Source of the DNA: Bacteroidota bacterium
Lineage (GTDB): Bacteria; Bacteroidota; Rhodothermia; Rhodothermales; JANQRZ01
Assembly: GCA_038746285.1 (NCBI GenBank)
Contig: JBCDKT010000017.1
Span: forward strand, 1 to 64,000
Length of the DNA: 64,000 bases
Direction: 5' to 3'
Under the pieces are notes generated by a model. That model made no database searches and had not been told where the DNA came from. It saw nothing but the letters and a program-made list of their open reading frames with translations. This document shows, one piece after another, positions 1 through 10,599 of the stretch; within the stretch, counting starts at the first letter, position 1, and every line of letters starts with the position of its first letter. The position numbers were made by a program, and so were the translations under genes.

Positions 1-2970
1 GCCGAGAGCCGCGAGCACTGAGGCGCGGATGGCCGTGGTGTAGGAATTAGTAGCACCGTTGGCCTCGGCGAGGTCGAGCACGCCGAGCGCGCCCTCGGCG
101 TCGCCCGCGTCGAGCAGGGCCTTCGCCTCGTCGCTGTAGAGGGCGGGGTCCCGGCTGCCGCGCTCGATCTCGGCCATCCGCAGCGCCGACGCCTCGGCGC
201 CCCGGCCTACGAGTTCTAGGCTCCGAGCCTGGATCGCGCGCACGTGAGCATCGACGGCCTCGGGCTGCCCCTTCTCAACAGCCTCTAGGCGTTCGAGAAA
301 AGCTCGCGCGCCTTCATGTCCAAGTGCAAGTAAGGCATTCCCTAAGTTAGCCCAGTAGGGTGGGAAGTCGCGCCGCATGTCGCATGCCTTTTCGAAGCAC
401 GCCAAAGCTTTGTCACTCTTGTCGCCTTCCAACTTGCGGTAGGCCTCTCCGAGGAAGCGCTGGACCATGTGGCTCTCTGGTTCCAATAGGGCTCGGTATT
501 CGAGCGCTGCTGCCTGCTCGTGAATGGGCGCTCTGCTTTCGAAAAGCTGCTTGTAGAAGGCTTCCATGCGCTTTCGCGCCCATTCCAAGTTGGCTCCTAA
601 GAGGGAGACGGCGATCCCTTTCACACGGTGAGCGTCCCCCGCTGCCACGAGGTGGTGAAACGCTTCGAGGGCACGGTCAATGTTGAGGCTCGTGGTGCGG
701 GGCTTCTGGCCGAGCTGCTTCAGGAAGCAACTCGCGATGGCGCCGTGCATATTCCGGGCGCGGCGCTTAGTCTCGCCGGCAGCGTCTTCTCGGAAGGCGA
801 GCGCGTCCTGCTCCCCGTCGTCGGCGTACCCGTGCTTGCGGGAGCGGACCCAAGCGGCAACGAAGCCGTGGAGGAAATACCTCTGGTGGTCGGCGGAGAG
901 CGCGAGGAGGCACCGTCGGTCCAGACCTTCCCAACCCTGTACGCCGAGGTGGCGTTCGAGCGTGTCGATGTGGTCGTGCGGGATACCTTTACGGTAGAGC
1001 GCGAGGGCGTCGAGCATATGTCGCGCAGGCGCTTTTAGGACGTTGTCGTAGAGGTCATTGAGGAGCAGCCCTTCCATCCGCTCCTCAAGCTGGTGGCGAT
1101 GCCGCTGTAGCACCTGCAGCGGGGACTCGTTGCGCCCTCGCGCTACCTCGATGAGAAGCTGGGTGGCGTGGGGATGAGCTTGGTCCCCCTGCCCGCCGCC
1201 GAGCCACTGGTATATGGCTCGGCGATCGGTCTTCGTGTACTGCCACGCCTCTGCCTGCCCGGGCGGAGCCGCATCGGCGAGGCATTCGAAGAGGCTAGCG
1301 CTGTCGAGTCCTGGGACCTCGCGCTCTTCGGACTGCCCGACGAGGAGGCGCTCGGGCGGGCGCTCGCGCAGCTCGAAGATCCATGTCCACCGGTCACCAA
1401 GTGCCTGCTGCAGCCCGAGGAGGAGGGCGCGGACCTCTGGATCGCGGAACCCGTCCGTCCCGAGGAGTTTGTGGCCGCTGTCGATCCAGACCCAGGCCGG
1501 TTCTGGGTTGGGAAAGCGCTGCGCGATCTCAGCGGCGATCTCATCTGGGCTCCCCGCGGGAGGATGTTTGTTCTCAGATAGGTCGCCTAGGTTGTGGGCG
1601 ATGTGCCGGTAGAGCGTTTCGCGCGTGGTGTCTTCATCGGCGAAGAAGTGGAGGGGCGTCCGGCCGGCTCGGCGCGCCAACTCGCGGATGATCTCGGACT
1701 TCCCGTTGCCGCGAAGGCCGTATAGGATGAGAAAGGAGACCCTTTCAAGCAGGGCCTCGGTTTCGTCCAGCAGTTCGTCTCGTCCATACAGCCGCACGGC
1801 ATCGGCCGGAAGAGGATTGTCGGAGGGTGGTCGGGGCTCGATGGGCGGTTCGTTGGGCTCCGGGGCTTCTGTCTTGGCAGCCTCGGGTGGGAGCGCTCGT
1901 GGACGAGCAGCGACCGGCTCAGGCGACGTGCCGCCATCCTCTTGAAGCTCCAAGTTGTCGTGATCCGGCTTGAAGCGCCATCCGTTCGGCTTGCCCGTTG
2001 CGGTGAGCGGCCACAGGCGCAGCGTCGCCGCGTCGTTTCGGAAGGCTATTCGCCCGGTGGCGTAGCCGTGCGTCCGGGCCACTGTCGGCGGCTCCCCGCT
2101 CTTTTCCATGCCGAAGACGGAGCACCCCTGGCATTGCCAGACGGCCCCGGTGTCCCCTGGGTAGCGGACGTATTTGGCCTCCGTCTCGTGCTGGTGGCCG
2201 AAGAGGTGAACCGCGAACCGGTTGGACGGAGTGATCTCTGTGCTTCCTCGCTCCCGAGCTTCATCCGTCAGCCAGTCCGGACCCTGGTGAGTGAGCAAGA
2301 GGCAGGCGTCATGGTCGTTCACCCAGCGATCTACGCCGTCGTCGAACAAAGCCGCAAGCTGCTGGGGGTGCCAGACGAGCCGTTTTTTGTAGTCCCCTTC
2401 CGCAAGTTGGAGGAACGTCGTGTTCAGGCCGACGATACCGATGCGTCGGTAGCCGCGCTCTAGCGTGACGGCAAAGTCACCCGCCAGCATCCCCTCTCTC
2501 AGCCCGTCCGGTCGGTGCGGAGCGTCTGCCCACCACGTGGTATAGGCTGCAAACGCCTCGTCGATCACGGCTCGGTAGTCGGACTCGGAGACTGTCCAGA
2601 AAGTCTCGGCGATGTGGGAGAAGCCCGTGGGGAGCAGCAGCATGTCCACGGCTCCTGAACCGGGGGTAGGGCGCTGAAGGTCGTGGTTGCCCGGCACTGC
2701 CAAGAGGACTGCCTCGCCCGATCCCAACTCACGGAGCTTCTCCCACAAAGGCTCTAGCACATCTGCTTGCATCGCCCCAAACTGCCCAGCCTCACCCGAC
2801 TGAACAAGGTCGCCGGTGAAGAGCACGGCATCCCAAGGCCCGCTCTTCTCGTGCAGCTTATCCAGACTCTTTAGAAGGGGTTCTCGCAGGGTGGGCCAGA
2901 GACACCCCTGCCCATTTAAGCCATAGTGGAGATCGGTGAGGTGAAGCCACGAAAAGAAATTGGCTGCCAT
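1..2970 (-). CDS. Metallophosphoesterase-STAND NTPase-TPR protein, putative antiphage defence (3' partial)
   Basis: The frame runs 990 codons from an ATG at 2970 to base 1 with no stop, so the C-terminus is outside the window. Residues 1-330 are a calcineurin-like metallophosphoesterase with its metal ligands in order: LTDLHYG (D13, H15), GDLV (D54), PGNHD (N95, H96), LLTHQG (H228) and FGHQHE (H259, H261). A Pro/Glu-rich linker (about 345-390) leads to a P-loop NTPase of STAND type: YGRDELL at 395, Walker A GLRGNGKS (418-425), Walker B WVWIDSG (493-499). A helical middle follows. TPR-like units such as FLGEAYRKL and YWANLGNALLALG start near residue 820 and continue to the edge. The effector-NTPase-repeat order is that of NLR-like bacterial defence proteins. 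The role of the phosphoesterase as effector is inferred. There is no Shine-Dalgarno site. Folding into three known domains is clear; the antiphage role is not proven. Confidence 0.88.
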   Translation of the reverse strand, partial: MAANFFSWLHLTDLHYGLNGQGCLWPTLREPLLKSLDKLHEKSGPWDAVLFTGDLVQSGEAGQFGAMQADVLEPLWEKLRELGSGEAVLLAVPGNHDLQRPTPGSGAVDMLLLPTGFSHIAETFWTVSESDYRAVIDEAFAAYTTWWADAPHRPDGLREGMLAGDFAVTLERGYRRIGIVGLNTTFLQLAEGDYKKRLVWHPQQLAALFDDGVDRWVNDHDACLLLTHQGPDWLTDEARERGSTEITPSNRFAVHLFGHQHETEAKYVRYPGDTGAVWQCQGCSVFGMEKSGEPPTVARTHGYATGRIAFRNDAATLRLWPLTATGKPNGWRFKPDHDNLELQEDGGTSPEPVAARPRALPPEAAKTEAPEPNEPPIEPRPPSDNPLPADAVRLYGRDELLDETEALLERVSFLILYGLRGNGKSEIIRELARRAGRTPLHFFADEDTTRETLYRHIAHNLGDLSENKHPPAGSPDEIAAEIAQRFPNPEPAWVWIDSGHKLLGTDGFRDPEVRALLLGLQQALGDRWTWIFELRERPPERLLVGQSEEREVPGLDSASLFECLADAAPPGQAEAWQYTKTDRRAIYQWLGGGQGDQAHPHATQLLIEVARGRNESPLQVLQRHRHQLEERMEGLLLNDLYDNVLKAPARHMLDALALYRKGIPHDHIDTLERHLGVQGWEGLDRRCLLALSADHQRYFLHGFVAAWVRSRKHGYADDGEQDALAFREDAAGETKRRARNMHGAIASCFLKQLGQKPRTTSLNIDRALEAFHHLVAAGDAHRVKGIAVSLLGANLEWARKRMEAFYKQLFESRAPIHEQAAALEYRALLEPESHMVQRFLGEAYRKLEGDKSDKALACFEKACDMRRDFPPYWANLGNALLALGHEGARAFLERLEAVEKGQPEAVDAHVRAIQARSLELVGRGAEASALRMAEIERGSRDPALYSDEAKALLDAGDAEGALGVLDLAEANGATNSYTTAIRASVLAALG

Positions 2971-3126
2971 GCGTATATCTAGGAAAGGTTCTGCGCGAGT
3001 TAGAGGGCGAGAAACTATGCGTCATCCCTGCTTCCGCAACCCTTCCTATCGGTCAAGGCTGTAGTGGGTAGACACGCACACCCCATGTCCGAAGGTCGGT
3101 GCTGTTAGTAGACGTGCCGTCGGCGG

Positions 3127-4680
<1,554 letters not shown>

Positions 4681-4817
4681 GCGGGGCGCGGGCTAGGTGG
4701 ACGGAGGCGCGCCAAACATAGGCACACCTGACCCTTGCAGGAAAGCCTATTCGTCCCGTGCCCTTTGCCGATCTCTGCGTCCGCCGTCCACCAGAGATAT
4801 AGCGCTACCGACCGAGG

Positions 4818-5327
4818 TCAGAAACTCAGGCGCAGCCCGACCGTGGGAGCCTGGACCCCGAGGCCAAGGTTCGCCCGGCTCATCACCGGTTCGACGGAGC
4901 CGAACCCGACGAGGGCTCCGATGGGCGGCACGCCGAGGTAGAGCAACGCGCCGAAGATCACCAGCGCAAAGTCGTCGCCGCCGCACAGGAACCCGTCGCT
5001 GCAGTCGGAACCGCTGAGCCGAACGGCACCTACTGTGATGAGCACTGCGCCGGGGAGGGCTCCAAGGCCAGCGCCAACCATCGTTCCCCGAAAGTCGCCC
5101 TCTGCCCCAAGAATCCGGCCCATGCCGTAGACGCCCAACGCTGAGGCAAGCGGGGCGAACAGCACCACGGCACCGTCGTTGGCCTCAGATGCTACAGAGA
5201 CGGTCCAGACACTCGCACCAGCACCGGCAGCTAGCATGAACGTCCGCTTGGCGAACGCGCTTCCGTCCTGCGCCGCCGCGGGGGCCGTGAGCAGGACGAG
5301 CGCGAGTACGGAGGTCAGCCGTCTCAC
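4818..5327 (-). CDS. Small secreted or membrane protein at the end of the fab operon
   Basis: This gene encodes 169 residues from a GTG at 5327 whose last two bases begin the fabG stop (GTGA overlap), so it is translationally coupled to fabG. The N-terminus is a signal peptide (LALVLLTAPAAAQ, residues 7-19). The rest alternates hydrophobic glycine/alanine-rich stretches with a short Cys-containing loop (SDCSDGFLCGG) and ends in an aromatic residue after a beta-like strand (VGLRLSF). The ending fits an outer-membrane or periplasmic protein. I do not recognise a family. It takes the place where acpP usually follows fabG. Confidence 0.72.
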   Translation of the reverse strand: MRRLTSVLALVLLTAPAAAQDGSAFAKRTFMLAAGAGASVWTVSVASEANDGAVVLFAPLASALGVYGMGRILGAEGDFRGTMVGAGLGALPGAVLITVGAVRLSGSDCSDGFLCGGDDFALVIFGALLYLGVPPIGALVGFGSVEPVMSRANLGLGVQAPTVGLRLSF

Positions 5328-6073
5328 ATCGCCAGTCCGCCGTCCACATGGAGAACGTGGCCGGTGATGTAGCTGGACGCGTCGGAGGCGAGGAAGAGGG
5401 CAGCGTGGGCGATGTCCTCGGGCGAGGCGGGGCGCTTGAGCGGGATGCCACCTAGCATCGCCTCCTTCGCCGCGTCGCCGAGGGCACCCGTCATGTCGGT
5501 CTCGACGTAGCCGGGGGCCACCACATTCGCCCGCACGCCGCGCGCGCCGAGCTCTTTGGCGAGGCTCTTGGTGAAGCCGATGATCCCGGCTTTGCTCGCG
5601 GCGTAGTTCGCCTGTCCCGCGTTCCCCATCACCCCGACCACCGACGAGATGTTGATGATGCTCCCGGCGCGCTGCTTCATCATCGGGCGGTAAGCCGCTT
5701 TGCACGCGTTGAAGACGCTCTTGAGGTTGACCCCGATCACGGCGTCCCAGTCGTCCTCGCCCATGCGGATCAGCAGGTTGTCCCGCGTCACGCCTGCGTT
5801 GTTGACGAGCACGTCAATCGACCCCCACTGCCCGGTGACGTGGTCGACGGCCGCCTGTGCCGCGTCGAAGTCAGCGGCGTCACTCTGGAGGGCGAGGGCC
5901 TCAGTGCCCCTGCCTTCGAGATCGGCCTTGAGGGCGTCGGCGGTCTCAGACGAGGAGCGGTAGGTGAAGGCTACCTTCGCCCCTGCCTCGGCGCAGGCTT
6001 CGACGATCGCGCGGCCAATCCCGCGCGTGCCGCCAGTGACGAGGACCGTCTTGTCCGTGAGATCGAGGTTCAT
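5324..6073 (-). CDS. fabG: 3-oxoacyl-[acyl-carrier-protein] reductase FabG
   Basis: Classical short-chain dehydrogenase of 249 residues, the first reductive step of fatty-acid elongation (NADPH-dependent reduction of beta-ketoacyl-ACP). The cofactor loop TGGTRGIG is at 13-20, NNAG at 91-94, and the catalytic set is S144 (NISSVVG), Y157 and K161 (NYAASKAG). The C-terminus GHVLHVDGGLAM is the standard FabG ending, which separates it from generic SDRs. It lies downstream of fabD across a 108-bp gap that contains an imperfect purine/pyrimidine inverted repeat. Confidence 0.97.
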   Translation of the reverse strand: MNLDLTDKTVLVTGGTRGIGRAIVEACAEAGAKVAFTYRSSSETADALKADLEGRGTEALALQSDAADFDAAQAAVDHVTGQWGSIDVLVNNAGVTRDNLLIRMGEDDWDAVIGVNLKSVFNACKAAYRPMMKQRAGSIINISSVVGVMGNAGQANYAASKAGIIGFTKSLAKELGARGVRANVVAPGYVETDMTGALGDAAKEAMLGGIPLKRPASPEDIAHAALFLASDASSYITGHVLHVDGGLAM

Positions 6074-6108
6074 TTAAGTGGTAGGGTTGGATTCAGAGTC
6101 GGCGCTTC

Positions 6109-6205
6109 GGGCGGAATGAAGATGGAAGGTTGAGGATAGAGGATGGCCTTCAGGTTCGTACGCTTCGCCATCTTCGATCCTCTATTCCCCATCCTCCAAC
6201 TCCCC
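6109..6205. repeat. Intergenic imperfect inverted repeat (fabD-fabG)
   Basis: A purine-rich arm built from words such as GGAAGG, GAGGATAGAGGATGG faces a pyrimidine-rich arm (CCATCTTC, CCTCTATTCCCCATCC). The right arm overlaps the end of fabD. It belongs to the spacer-palindrome class seen in many gaps of this window. Confidence 0.55.
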
Positions 6206-7123
6206 AGCGGTGCCCGCCGTGGCGGTCTCGACCTTGCGGCCGAGCGTGCGCTTGGCGAGGCCGGAGAGCACGGTGCCCGCGCCGACCTCGACGAAGCGCG
6301 TCGCGCCGTCGGCGTGCATCGCTTCGAGCGTCTGCGCCCAGCGGACGGGCGCGGTGAGCTGGTCGAGCAGGCGGCGGCGGATCTCATCTGGGTCGGTCGA
6401 GGGGTGGGCGGTGACGTTGAGGTAGACTGGGCACTGCGGCGCGTTGATGGTCGCTGCTTCGAGCGCGTCGCTGAGGCCGTCCACGGCGTAGGCCATCAGC
6501 GGCGAGTGGAACGCCCCGCTGACCGGGAGCGGGAGGACGCGCTTCGCCCCGGCCGCGCTCGCAGCCTCACTCGCCTGGGCCACGGCGTCCCGGTCCCCTG
6601 AGACGACGATCTGCCCCGGTGCGTTGAAGTTGGCGCACTGCACGACGCCTTCGCTCTCGTCGGTGGCTTGCTGGCAGATCAGCTCGAGCACGTCGGCGTC
6701 GAGGCCCAAGACGGCCGACATCGCGCCGGGCCGCTCGTCGCCCGCCCGGGCCATGAGCTGCCCGCGCAGCCGGACGAGGCGGAGGCCCTGCTCGAAGCTC
6801 AGCGCGCCGGCGGCGGCGAGCGCGCTGTACTCGCCGAGGCTGTGCCCGGCCGCCATGTCGGGCGCGTGGCCTTTCGACTGGAGCACCGCGAAGGCGGCGA
6901 GGCTGTGGACGTAGAGCGCGGGCTGCGTGACGTCGGTCTGCGTCAGCGCGGCCTTTTCGGTCTCCGGGTCGTCGCCGTCGCCGAACATGCGGATTTTGAG
7001 CGGGAGGTCGAGGTTCCGGTCGGCCTCGTCGATCACGTCGCGGGCCTCGGGGAACTGCTCGTAGAGGTCGGCCGCCATGCCGACGAACTGAGAGCCCTGG
7101 CCGGGGAAGAGGAAGGCATTCAT
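6182..7123 (-). CDS. fabD: Malonyl-CoA:ACP transacylase FabD
   Basis: 313 residues, normal for FabD, which loads malonyl groups from CoA onto acyl carrier protein. The N-terminal FPGQGSQ (6-12), the nucleophile elbow GHSLGEYSA with S95, and GAFHSPLM with H206 give the Ser-His dyad. It sits between fabH and fabG in the conserved lipid operon; the stop lies in a spacer palindrome. The 87-bp gap to fabH carries another palindrome. Confidence 0.97.
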   Translation of the reverse strand: MNAFLFPGQGSQFVGMAADLYEQFPEARDVIDEADRNLDLPLKIRMFGDGDDPETEKAALTQTDVTQPALYVHSLAAFAVLQSKGHAPDMAAGHSLGEYSALAAAGALSFEQGLRLVRLRGQLMARAGDERPGAMSAVLGLDADVLELICQQATDESEGVVQCANFNAPGQIVVSGDRDAVAQASEAASAAGAKRVLPLPVSGAFHSPLMAYAVDGLSDALEAATINAPQCPVYLNVTAHPSTDPDEIRRRLLDQLTAPVRWAQTLEAMHADGATRFVEVGAGTVLSGLAKRTLGRKVETATAGTAGELEDGE

Positions 7124-7144
7124 GAGCGGAGGAGCGGAGGAATG

Positions 7145-7189
7145 GAAGAGCGGAAGATAGGCGGCGAGGGTCAGAGGCTTCCGCTCTTC
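7145..7189. repeat. Intergenic inverted repeat (fabH-fabD)
   Basis: Perfect 12-bp arms GAAGAGCGGAAG (7145-7156) and CTTCCGCTCTTC (7178-7189). Further imperfect pairing of GGAGGAGCGGAGG-type and CCTCCACTCCTCC-type words extends it to about 7126-7206. There is no T tract, so it is not a canonical terminator in mid-operon. Confidence 0.7.
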
Positions 7190-7210
7190 ACCCCCTCCAC
7201 TCCTCCCCTG

Positions 7211-8242
7211 CTAATCAAGCGTTTTCTGCTGCCGGTCGCGCGCGCCGGGGACCTGGCTGCCGTCGTAGGCCCAGGTCAGGTACGTCGCGCCCCAGGTGAA
7301 CCCGCCGCCGAAGGCCGCAAGGACGACGTTGTCGCCGGGCCGGAGCTCGGCTTCCCAGTCGTAGAGGCAGAGTGGGATCGTGCCCGAGGTGGTGTTGCCG
7401 TAGCGGTCGATGTTGATCATCACCTGGTCGCGCCCGATGCCCATCCGGTTCGCGGTCGCGTCGATGATGCGGAGGTTGGCCTGGTGCGGGACGAGGTATT
7501 TGATGTCCTCGCCCGAGAGCCGGTTGCGCTCCATCACCTCGGCCGAGACGCCCGCCATACCCTTGACGGCGAACTTGAACACCTGCCGTCCCTCCTGAAG
7601 GAGGTAGTGCATCCGCTTGTCGACGGTCTCGTGCGTGGCCGGGTGCAGGCTCCCGCCGCCGTCCATGCGCAGGTGTTCCGCCCCAGAGCCGTCGGCGTGA
7701 TGTACGAAGTCGAGGAGGCCGTGCTCCTCACTGGGTTCGAGCAGGACGGCCCCGGCCCCATCGCCGAAGATGATGCAGGTCGTCCGGTCGGTGTAGTCCA
7801 TGATCGAACTCATCATGTCGGACCCGATCACGAGCACTTTTCTGTACGTCCCGCTTTCGATGAACTGAGTCCCGGCCGAGAGCGCGAAGAGGAACCCGCA
7901 GCACGCCGCCGAGAGGTCGTAGCCCCACGCGCGGTGGGCTCCGATCTCGTGCTGGACGAGGCAGGCCGTCGCGGGGAACAGCATGTCCGGCGTGACGGTC
8001 GCGACGATGATCAGGTCGATCTCCTGCGGGTCGATCCCGCGCTGGTCGAGGATCTCCCGGGCCGCGTGGGCGCACATGTAGGCGGTCGCCTTGCCGGGCT
8101 CGCGCAGGATGCGGCGCTCGCGGATGCCGGTCCGCGTGCGGATCCACTCGTCGCTCGTGTCGACCATCTTCTCGAGGTCAGCGTTGGTCAGCTTGGTCTC
8201 GGGGAGAAAGTGACCGACGGCGGTAATGGCGGCGCGGGGCAT
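7211..8242 (-). CDS. fabH: 3-oxoacyl-[acyl-carrier-protein] synthase III FabH
   Basis: 343 residues from ATG at 8242. FabH condenses acetyl-CoA or a branched primer with malonyl-ACP to start fatty-acid synthesis. The triad is visible: C114 in SAACCGF, H253 in VPHQANLRI and N283 in YGNTTSG. The N-terminal [17 protein letters not shown] is diagnostic. The open frame continues far upstream without a stop, but that part is the antisense of other frames; the chosen ATG gives the proper [15 protein letters not shown] start. It is followed by fabD. Confidence 0.97.
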   Translation of the reverse strand: MPRAAITAVGHFLPETKLTNADLEKMVDTSDEWIRTRTGIRERRILREPGKATAYMCAHAAREILDQRGIDPQEIDLIIVATVTPDMLFPATACLVQHEIGAHRAWGYDLSAACCGFLFALSAGTQFIESGTYRKVLVIGSDMMSSIMDYTDRTTCIIFGDGAGAVLLEPSEEHGLLDFVHHADGSGAEHLRMDGGGSLHPATHETVDKRMHYLLQEGRQVFKFAVKGMAGVSAEVMERNRLSGEDIKYLVPHQANLRIIDATANRMGIGRDQVMINIDRYGNTTSGTIPLCLYDWEAELRPGDNVVLAAFGGGFTWGATYLTWAYDGSQVPGARDRQQKTLD

Positions 8243-8259
8243 GGCGGGTCGGGGTGAGA

Positions 8260-8321
8260 GGGCGTGGAGGGGAATGGAGAGGAGGTGGAAAGAGGCTATG
8301 CTCTCCCGGCCCTCCACGCCC
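8260..8321. repeat. Intergenic inverted repeat (plsX-fabH)
   Basis: Perfect 12-bp arms GGGCGTGGAGGG (8260-8271) and CCCTCCACGCCC (8310-8321) in the 125-bp gap between plsX and fabH. Same class as the neighbouring gaps but with different words. Confidence 0.7.
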
Positions 8322-8367
8322 AACGCAGCGGCAGGCTCAGCAGCGTAAGGGGCATGGGTGGCGGGGA

Positions 8368-9366
8368 CTAAGCCAGTGCTTCTGCAATCGCGCCGTGGAC
8401 GTCTTCGCGCGCGATCTCGGCGGCGCGGTGGATCATCTGGGCGATGGCCTTGGCGGAGGAGCCGCCGTGTCCGATGACGCTCGTGCCGGTCACGCCGAGC
8501 AGCGGCGTCCCGCCGTACTCCTCGTAGCTGAAGGGCCGCGTGACGTTCCCGAACACCGTTCGGATCGCGCCGACGGCCTCGGGGCCGAGGCCTTGCCGCT
8601 GGACCTCGGCGCGGATGAGCTGGGGCAGGGCCGTCGCCAGGCTCTCGCCGAGCTTGAGGACGATGTTGCCGACGAACCCGTCGCAGACCACGACGTCGGC
8701 CGCGTGGTGCATCACGTCGCGCCCCTCGACGTTGCCGACGAAGTGGAGCCCGCCGAGTTCGCTGAGGAGCGCGTAGGCCGCTTTCGAGGCTTCGTTGCCC
8801 TTGCTCGGCTCCTCGCCGACGTTGAGGAGGCCGACCGTCGGGCGCTCGCGTCGGAAGGCGCGCTCGACGTAGACCTGGCCCATCCGCGCAAACTGCGCGA
8901 GATGCTCCGGCTTGGAGTCCACGTTCGCGCCCACGTCGACGATAATCGCAAAGCCCTCGACGGTTGGGAAGATGCCGGGGAGCGTGGGGCGCAGCACGCC
9001 CGGCAGCCGGCCGAGGAGGACGAGCGAGGCCGCCATGACGGCCCCTGTGTTGCCCGCCGAGGCGAAGGCGTCCACGTCGCCCTGCTTGTGCGCGCCGAGG
9101 CCGGCGTGGATCGACGAGCGCGTCTTGTTCTTGACCGCCGCCGCCGGCGGCTCGGCCATCGCGATCACCTCGGGCGCGTCGAGCACGTCCAGGGCGAGGC
9201 CGCTGGTATCGTGCTCGCCGAGTTCGGCGCGGACCGTCGCCTCCGGCCCGACGAGCACCACCTGGAGCGCGCCCTCGGCCTTCTGCAGCGCCTCGACAGC
9301 GCCTTGCACTACGACGCCGGGCGCATCGTCGCCGCCCATCGCGTCCACTGCCACGCGAACAGCCAT
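8368..9366 (-). CDS. plsX: Phosphate acyltransferase PlsX
   Basis: 332 residues from ATG at 9366. PlsX makes acyl-phosphate from acyl-ACP for the first step of phospholipid synthesis at the membrane. The start [14 protein letters not shown], the internal [10 protein letters not shown] and the motif [12 protein letters not shown] are all family hallmarks. It sits between rpmF and fabH as in many bacteria, which couples phospholipid and fatty-acid supply. Confidence 0.97.
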   Translation of the reverse strand: MAVRVAVDAMGGDDAPGVVVQGAVEALQKAEGALQVVLVGPEATVRAELGEHDTSGLALDVLDAPEVIAMAEPPAAAVKNKTRSSIHAGLGAHKQGDVDAFASAGNTGAVMAASLVLLGRLPGVLRPTLPGIFPTVEGFAIIVDVGANVDSKPEHLAQFARMGQVYVERAFRRERPTVGLLNVGEEPSKGNEASKAAYALLSELGGLHFVGNVEGRDVMHHAADVVVCDGFVGNIVLKLGESLATALPQLIRAEVQRQGLGPEAVGAIRTVFGNVTRPFSYEEYGGTPLLGVTGTSVIGHGGSSAKAIAQMIHRAAEIAREDVHGAIAEALA

Positions 9367-9600
9367 CGGATCGAGAGGTTGAGTTGCCGAAGACCGGGCG
9401 GGCTGCACGCTGCACCCCGCGCCGGGAGAGGAGACGCGCCGAACGTGTCCCGGCGCAGACGGCAAAGATACGGAGGTCCCCCAAACCGAGCGCACGCCCC
9501 GCGCCGATGCTTACGGAAGCATCACGCAGAGCGTGCGGAGAGTTCGGAGGAGGGAGGAGGGCGGGCCATTCTCCCTCCTCCATCTTCTATCCTCCAGCGT

Positions 9601-9789
9601 TCAGGCGTAGTCCGGGCGCTCGACGACGGTGCGGCCCCGGTACTGACCGCACGTCGGGCAGGCGCGGTGGTACATCTTCGTGTTGCCGCAGTTCTGGCAC
9701 TCGTGCACCCTGGGTGTGGAGCGGACCTTGTACTGGGAGCGGCGCTTGCGGGTGCGGGCCTTGGAGTGCTTGCGTTTCGGGTTAGCCAT
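9601..9789 (-). CDS. rpmF: 50S ribosomal protein L32
   Basis: 62 residues: MANPKRKHSKARTRKRRSQY is the classical L32 start. A zinc ribbon follows with two CxxC pairs (CQNCG and CPTCG). It sits between the DUF177 gene and plsX, the conserved position. The gap to plsX (about 230 bp) contains another palindrome (GGAGGAGGGAG and CTCCCTCCTCC near 9552-9583). Confidence 0.97.
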   Translation of the reverse strand: MANPKRKHSKARTRKRRSQYKVRSTPRVHECQNCGNTKMYHRACPTCGQYRGRTVVERPDYA

Positions 9790-9821
9790 GATCGGTCTCA
9801 GAAGTCGGCCGGGGGCCGAGG

Positions 9822-10328
9822 TCAGTTGGTAGAGTCGCGGAGGGCGCGGAGCGCGTCCCAGCGCGGGTCGATAGGGTTGCCGTCCTCGTCGGTGAGCGCG
9901 CCGAATTGGACGGGGAGGTCTTCGTCCTCGGCACCCGGCGCGACGCGTCGCGTCGGGAGCGACAGCAGAAGAGTGTCGCGGACCGGCTCCGTCAAGTCGA
10001 GCGGCTGTCCGGGGTCGGGAAGCGGCCGGACGTCGTCGCTGCTGTCGTCGTCCGACGCGTACTGGTCCAGCCGCTCGGGCAGGACGAAGAGGACGGCGTA
10101 GCTCCCCTCGACCCGCTGCCGAAAGGGCTTGAGCGTGCGGTCGCACTCGAGCGTCGCCGTGGCGCGCGCCGTGAACGCGACGAGGTCACGGTCCTCCCCG
10201 TGGTCGAGGGTGACCTCCACCACGATGTCGCCGAACGTCCCGGCGTCGAGCCCGAGATCGTCGGGGACCGGCGCGTGGGTCTGCTGGTGCAGACCGGGCG
10301 GGAGCGCTGTGATGTCGACGCCGAGCAT
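9822..10328 (-). CDS. DUF177 (YceD-like) protein
   Basis: 168 residues. The motif ATLECDRTLKPF, the acidic central loop and the C-terminal IDPRWDALRALRDS are typical of the DUF177 family. These proteins are encoded just before rpmF and have been tied to 23S rRNA accumulation and large-subunit maturation. It is the first gene of the minus-strand lipid operon, facing dnaA across the candidate origin. Confidence 0.9.
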   Translation of the reverse strand: MLGVDITALPPGLHQQTHAPVPDDLGLDAGTFGDIVVEVTLDHGEDRDLVAFTARATATLECDRTLKPFRQRVEGSYAVLFVLPERLDQYASDDDSSDDVRPLPDPGQPLDLTEPVRDTLLLSLPTRRVAPGAEDEDLPVQFGALTDEDGNPIDPRWDALRALRDSTN

Positions 10329-10599
10329 CAGATCGAAAATGAGAGGATTGCAGAACGAAAAAGGTACGCACAGTCCAGGCTCAGCGGCAAGCCTCCACGA
10401 CTCTCCAAGAAACCTTCGGATTTGGTCGCGCGCTCCCTTGACAAGATGGCCGGATCCGTACTACCCTAGGGCGAGCGAACGCGGCAGGGCACGACCCGGT
10501 GGGAAGGCCGATCAGGAAGAGGCGGGCGGCGCAACCCCGGACCGGGGGCGAGCCCTGCCCCGAGCGTCGTGCGCGCTGGCAGGGCGACGGGACTGTCCT

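Noticed and set aside
2971-3126. Specific -35/-10 boxes for the defence gene
   Set aside because: TTGCGG and CATAGT-like words are present but the spacing is poor; not supportable from sequence alone.
8243-9583. Upstream continuation of the fabH frame as a fusion protein
   Set aside because: The extension is the antisense-like third frame of plsX, Arg-rich and lacking motifs; fabH has its own proper ATG.
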